DNA from: JAZDLC01 sp043802345
GTDB taxonomy: Bacteria; Planctomycetota; B15-G4; JADJEK01
NCBI GenBank assembly: GCA_043802345.1
Contig: JAZDLC010000064.1
Location: 1 to 7,165 of the forward strand
Length of the DNA: 7,165 bases
Direction of reading: 5' to 3'
The position numbers and the translations under genes were made by a program. Positions 4,508 through 7,165 of this stretch are shown here, in pieces (the stretch's first letter is position 1; every line of letters starts with the position of its first letter). The notes beneath the pieces are model-generated. The model was given only the letters and a program-made list of their open reading frames with translations. It made no database searches and had not been told where the DNA came from.

Positions 4508-6889
4508 TCACTCCCTGATGTTGAGAACGTCGAGCCACCGCAGTTTGCGGATCAGGACGATGATGAAGAGTTGGGCCACGCCGAGGAAGACGAACATCAG
4601 CGCGGCCGACTGGAGCAGCCGCAGAGGTTCGACGCCCGCGGGAAAGCGGTAGAGTTCGGTGCTGTAGGCGGCCGAGATCAGGCCGTTGAGGAGGAGGCCG
4701 GCAGGCAGGCCGAGCAGCACCCCGGCGCCGTTCAAGAGGAGGCTCTCGCCGACGAAGATCCTGGCGATGCGCCCTGGCCCGTACCCGACCACGCGCAGGG
4801 TCCCGACCTCCCGCTCGCGTTCGCTCATCGACACGAGAGCCGAGTTCAGGACGCTGCCGAAGGCGATCATCCCGGCGAACAGGACCAGGATGCCGATGAT
4901 GCCGCCCATCGTCTTGCCGAAGGTCTCGTCGAGCTGCTCGAAGGAGCGCAGCCGGCGGCTGATGCCGAGCACTTCCGGCCGCTGCCGGATCTCCTCCAGC
5001 AGGGGCTTGGATGCCTCGCCGTGCCAGAGGCTTGCGAGCAGCACGTTGCTCGCGGAACTCTCGCCGATCAGGCCGGACAGGTAGTCGATCGAGGCGTAGG
5101 CGGAGAGTCCGAGATACGAGTCGACCACCGCCGCAATCGGCGCGGCCGCCTCCTCTCGTCTGCCGAGCAGCGGCCGGATGCGCAGCGTGTCTCCGGTCTT
5201 TGCCCCCAGGATCTCCGCCAGCTTGCGATCGAGCAGAAGCCCCCTTTCCGGGATGGCCGCCGGCTCCCCGTTCTCCGCCAGCGGCGTGTACAGGCGGTTC
5301 CCGCGCGGCAGGCCCAGGATCGCGGTCCGCTTGGCGCGGGCGCCGCGCGCGAGGTCGGCCGGAATCAGGAGCTGCGGCTCGACCCCTTTCAGCTCGGGCA
5401 GGTCCGCCAGCTCGGCGGCGGCTTCCGGCGCCACGGGTTCCCGCAAGGTCAGGCGGATGTCCTCGTGGGCGACCTTCTCGAACTGGTGGTCCATCAGCGA
5501 GTCGAGGCCGTCGTTGATGCCGAGCGACGCGACCATCAGCGCGGTCGCGACGATGGCGGCCGCCAGGCCGACGGAGCTGCGGAACGGATTGCGGAAGACC
5601 GTCCGCAGGATCATCTTCTGGTTGAAGGAGAGCCGCCGCCAGAAAGCCGTCCACCGCTCCGGCAGGATGTGGCGCCCCGCCTCCGGCAGCGACGGCCGCA
5701 GCGCTTCGGCGGGGAGCAGACGGACCGCGAGGCGCAGCCCCTTGATGGTTCCCAGAATCGAGAACAGCACGCTGATCAGAAAACAGGCGACGAGCAGATC
5801 GATGTGGAGATGCGCGACGATTTCCGGCAGGGCGAACAGTTCGCGGTAAAGCCCCAGCATGGCCTGCTGGATCACCAGACCGAACAGCGCGCCGAGGAGG
5901 CCGCCGATCAGGCCGACCACCGCGCCGAACGCCAGATAATGGCGCGCGATCCTCCCGTTGCCCACGCCCAGCGCCTTCAAGGTGCCGATCACCAGGCGCT
6001 GCTGCGCGACCATCCGCCCCATCAGGATGTTGAGCACCAGCGCCGCCACGGCGAGGAAGATCAGCGGCATGACCAGGGCGGACGTCTTCAGCCCGGTCAG
6101 CTCGTCCGCCAAGAACTGGATGGACGGCTGGTTGAAGTACGGCGTGGTCTGGGTGACGCCATACCGGTCGAAACTCCGCTCGATCTGGGAGAGGGTCGCA
6201 AGCAGTGCCGGGGCCGAGCGGTCGAACACCCTGCCCACGACCTGGTTGCAGGCGCCGTCCAGATCGGAGGCCGCGCGCAGGAACCGCTCCGGCAGGTACA
6301 TCACCCCGAACCGGGCCGGGTCGGGCGCCAGACCGCCGGAGGCCGGGATGAGATAGACGAACTCCGGCGACATGGCGGTGCCGACCACCAGCAGGTCATG
6401 CTCCCGGTCGAGCAGCAGCACGCGGATGCGTTCGCCTGGCCAAAGGCCGTTCGCCCGGGCGAACGCCTCGTTGAGGATGACCTCCTTCTCGTCCGGTCCG
6501 GAGAACCAGGTGCCGGTCTTCAGCAGCACGTCGTTCAGGATCGGACGCCGCTTCTCGGGCAGCGAGATCGCCTGGCCGCCGATCAATTCGACGGAGCCGG
6601 GCAGGGCGATTCGCACCGCGATGCTGACGCGCCCCTCCGCGGAAGCGACGTTCGGCAGGTCCTTTAGGGATGCCACGGCGCTCTCTGGCGCGCGCTTGAG
6701 GTCGACCGTGAAGTCGGCGACCCGGTACTCGGCGTAGTACTGCCGCCGCGCGCGGTCGAGGTCGCGGTAGAGGGTCGACATGGCGGCAAAGCAGCCGATG
6801 CCGATCATCACGATCAGAAGCAGCGCCGAGAGCGCCCCCTTGCGCTGGAGAAGGTCCCGCCTCAGCTTCCTGAACAGGACGCGGCTCAC
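4508..6889 (-). CDS. FtsX/MacB-type ABC exporter permease, two-module
   Basis: A 793-residue inner-membrane permease with two FtsX modules. Counting from a TTG one codon further upstream, I see eight membrane segments at about 19-38, 272-292, 318-345, 366-386, 438-457, 662-686, 712-738 and 760-782. A periplasmic domain of ~230 residues follows segment 1, and a ~200-residue one follows segment 5. The coupling-helix signatures are 'RLVIGTLKALGVGNGRIAR' and 'EREREVGTLRVVGYGPGRIAR', one per module, where the ATPase docks. The two modules in one chain make it longer than four-segment MacB or DevC, so one polypeptide could form the whole transmembrane part. Start: I chose GTG at 6889, which overlaps the ATPase stop as GTGA. 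TTG at 6892 is possible because GGAGG lies 7 nt before it and 10 nt before the GTG. Like other FtsX-type exporters, it more likely drives lipid, lipoprotein or peptide extrusion than import. Confidence 0.93.
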   Translation of the reverse strand: MSRVLFRKLRRDLLQRKGALSALLLIVMIGIGCFAAMSTLYRDLDRARRQYYAEYRVADFTVDLKRAPESAVASLKDLPNVASAEGRVSIAVRIALPGSVELIGGQAISLPEKRRPILNDVLLKTGTWFSGPDEKEVILNEAFARANGLWPGERIRVLLLDREHDLLVVGTAMSPEFVYLIPASGGLAPDPARFGVMYLPERFLRAASDLDGACNQVVGRVFDRSAPALLATLSQIERSFDRYGVTQTTPYFNQPSIQFLADELTGLKTSALVMPLIFLAVAALVLNILMGRMVAQQRLVIGTLKALGVGNGRIARHYLAFGAVVGLIGGLLGALFGLVIQQAMLGLYRELFALPEIVAHLHIDLLVACFLISVLFSILGTIKGLRLAVRLLPAEALRPSLPEAGRHILPERWTAFWRRLSFNQKMILRTVFRNPFRSSVGLAAAIVATALMVASLGINDGLDSLMDHQFEKVAHEDIRLTLREPVAPEAAAELADLPELKGVEPQLLIPADLARGARAKRTAILGLPRGNRLYTPLAENGEPAAIPERGLLLDRKLAEILGAKTGDTLRIRPLLGRREEAAAPIAAVVDSYLGLSAYASIDYLSGLIGESSASNVLLASLWHGEASKPLLEEIRQRPEVLGISRRLRSFEQLDETFGKTMGGIIGILVLFAGMIAFGSVLNSALVSMSEREREVGTLRVVGYGPGRIARIFVGESLLLNGAGVLLGLPAGLLLNGLISAAYSTELYRFPAGVEPLRLLQSAALMFVFLGVAQLFIIVLIRKLRWLDVLNIRE

Positions 6890-7165
6890 CAAAGGATCGC
6901 CTCCACCTCCTTCGGCCTCTCGTTCTTCTCGAGCGAGGCGATGGCGCCGTCGCGAATGGCGGCGACCCGGTCCGCGATGCCGGCGATGGCGCCGTTGTGG
7001 GTGATCAGGACGACCGTCTTGCCGAGCCTGCGGTTCAGGTCCTTCAGGAGGCCCAGGACCTGCTTGCCGGTCTCCATGTCGAGAGCGCCGGTCGGCTCGT
7101 CGCAGAGCAGGAGGCGCGGATTCCCCGCCAGCGCCCGGGCGATGGCGACCCGCTGCTGCTCCCCT
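6886..7165 (-). CDS. ABC exporter ATP-binding subunit, MacB/LolD type (5' end outside window)
   Basis: Only the last 92 residues are present. The frame enters from the right edge at 7164 and is open to the stop at 6888-6886. It starts inside the ABC signature ('GEQQRVAIARALAGNP'), followed by Walker B 'LLLCDEPTGALD' with the D-loop and the H-loop histidine in 'VVLITHN'. 'DEPTGALD' and 'ITHN' are typical of the LolD/MacB/DevA class that partners FtsX-type permeases. Walker A and the Q-loop would lie beyond the edge. An internal ATG at 7077 could be mistaken for the start, but it follows directly after Walker B and is not one. The stop overlaps the permease start by 4 nt, so the two are translationally coupled. 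It is predicted to supply ATP hydrolysis on the cytoplasmic face. Confidence 0.95.
   Translation of the reverse strand, partial: GEQQRVAIARALAGNPRLLLCDEPTGALDMETGKQVLGLLKDLNRRLGKTVVLITHNGAIAGIADRVAAIRDGAIASLEKNERPKEVEAILW

Noticed and set aside
3110..6667. A 1185-codon open frame on the plus strand across the adaptor and permease genes
   Set aside because: It is antisense to two genes with clear domains. Its product is a low-complexity Gln/Arg/Asp/Glu/Gly-rich string with no domain, as GC-rich genes commonly produce on the opposite strand.
6886..7077. A separate 63-residue gene starting at ATG 7077
   Set aside because: The same frame continues upstream through Walker B and the ABC signature to the window edge, so the ATG is internal.

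Overview
The window looks like chromosomal DNA from a GC-rich Gram-negative bacterium. It carries a lipoprotein-type periplasmic adaptor, a secreted protein with a signal peptide, GC-rich codon use in the transporter genes, and dispersed hairpin repeats of the REP/MITE kind. An Acidobacteriota-like or deltaproteobacterial-type lineage would fit, but no gene here fixes the taxon. All six genes that I accept are read on the minus strand.

Right side (2386-7165): a compact four-gene operon read leftward. In transcription order it holds the 3' part of an ABC ATPase (cut by the window edge), a 793-residue two-module FtsX/MacB-type permease, a HlyD-type periplasmic adaptor with a lipobox, and a 249-residue alpha/beta hydrolase. 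The first three genes overlap or are 3 nt apart, the hydrolase follows after 23 nt, and a hairpin terminator lies 9 nt after its stop. The first three products make an inner-membrane export machine of the MacAB/DevBCA type. The hydrolase may act on the cargo or on a related lipid or ester. No outer-membrane channel gene is visible.

Middle (1209-2411): a monocistronic gene for a secreted, helix-rich protein of unknown function, with visibly lower GC than the operon, and a 426-bp gap. The gap contains the second copy of an 83-bp repeat whose first copy lies on the other side of the gene.

Left side (1-1208): a small MNT-family nucleotidyltransferase (MntA-type antitoxin) gene at the edge, then about 890 bp without a credible protein gene. 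That stretch is not empty. It holds the 3' half of a tRNA-Pro(GGG) gene, a 20-bp perfect dyad beside it, two direct copies of a ~150-bp hairpin element whose arms show compensatory changes, the first copy of the 83-bp repeat between those hairpins, and two short palindromes. A tRNA remnant, a toxin-antitoxin-type gene, repeats and a low-GC gene together suggest an accessory or island-margin region beside a conserved transporter operon. I did not find a clearly new multi-gene system. The least explained items are the paired hairpin elements and the tRNA 3' fragment.
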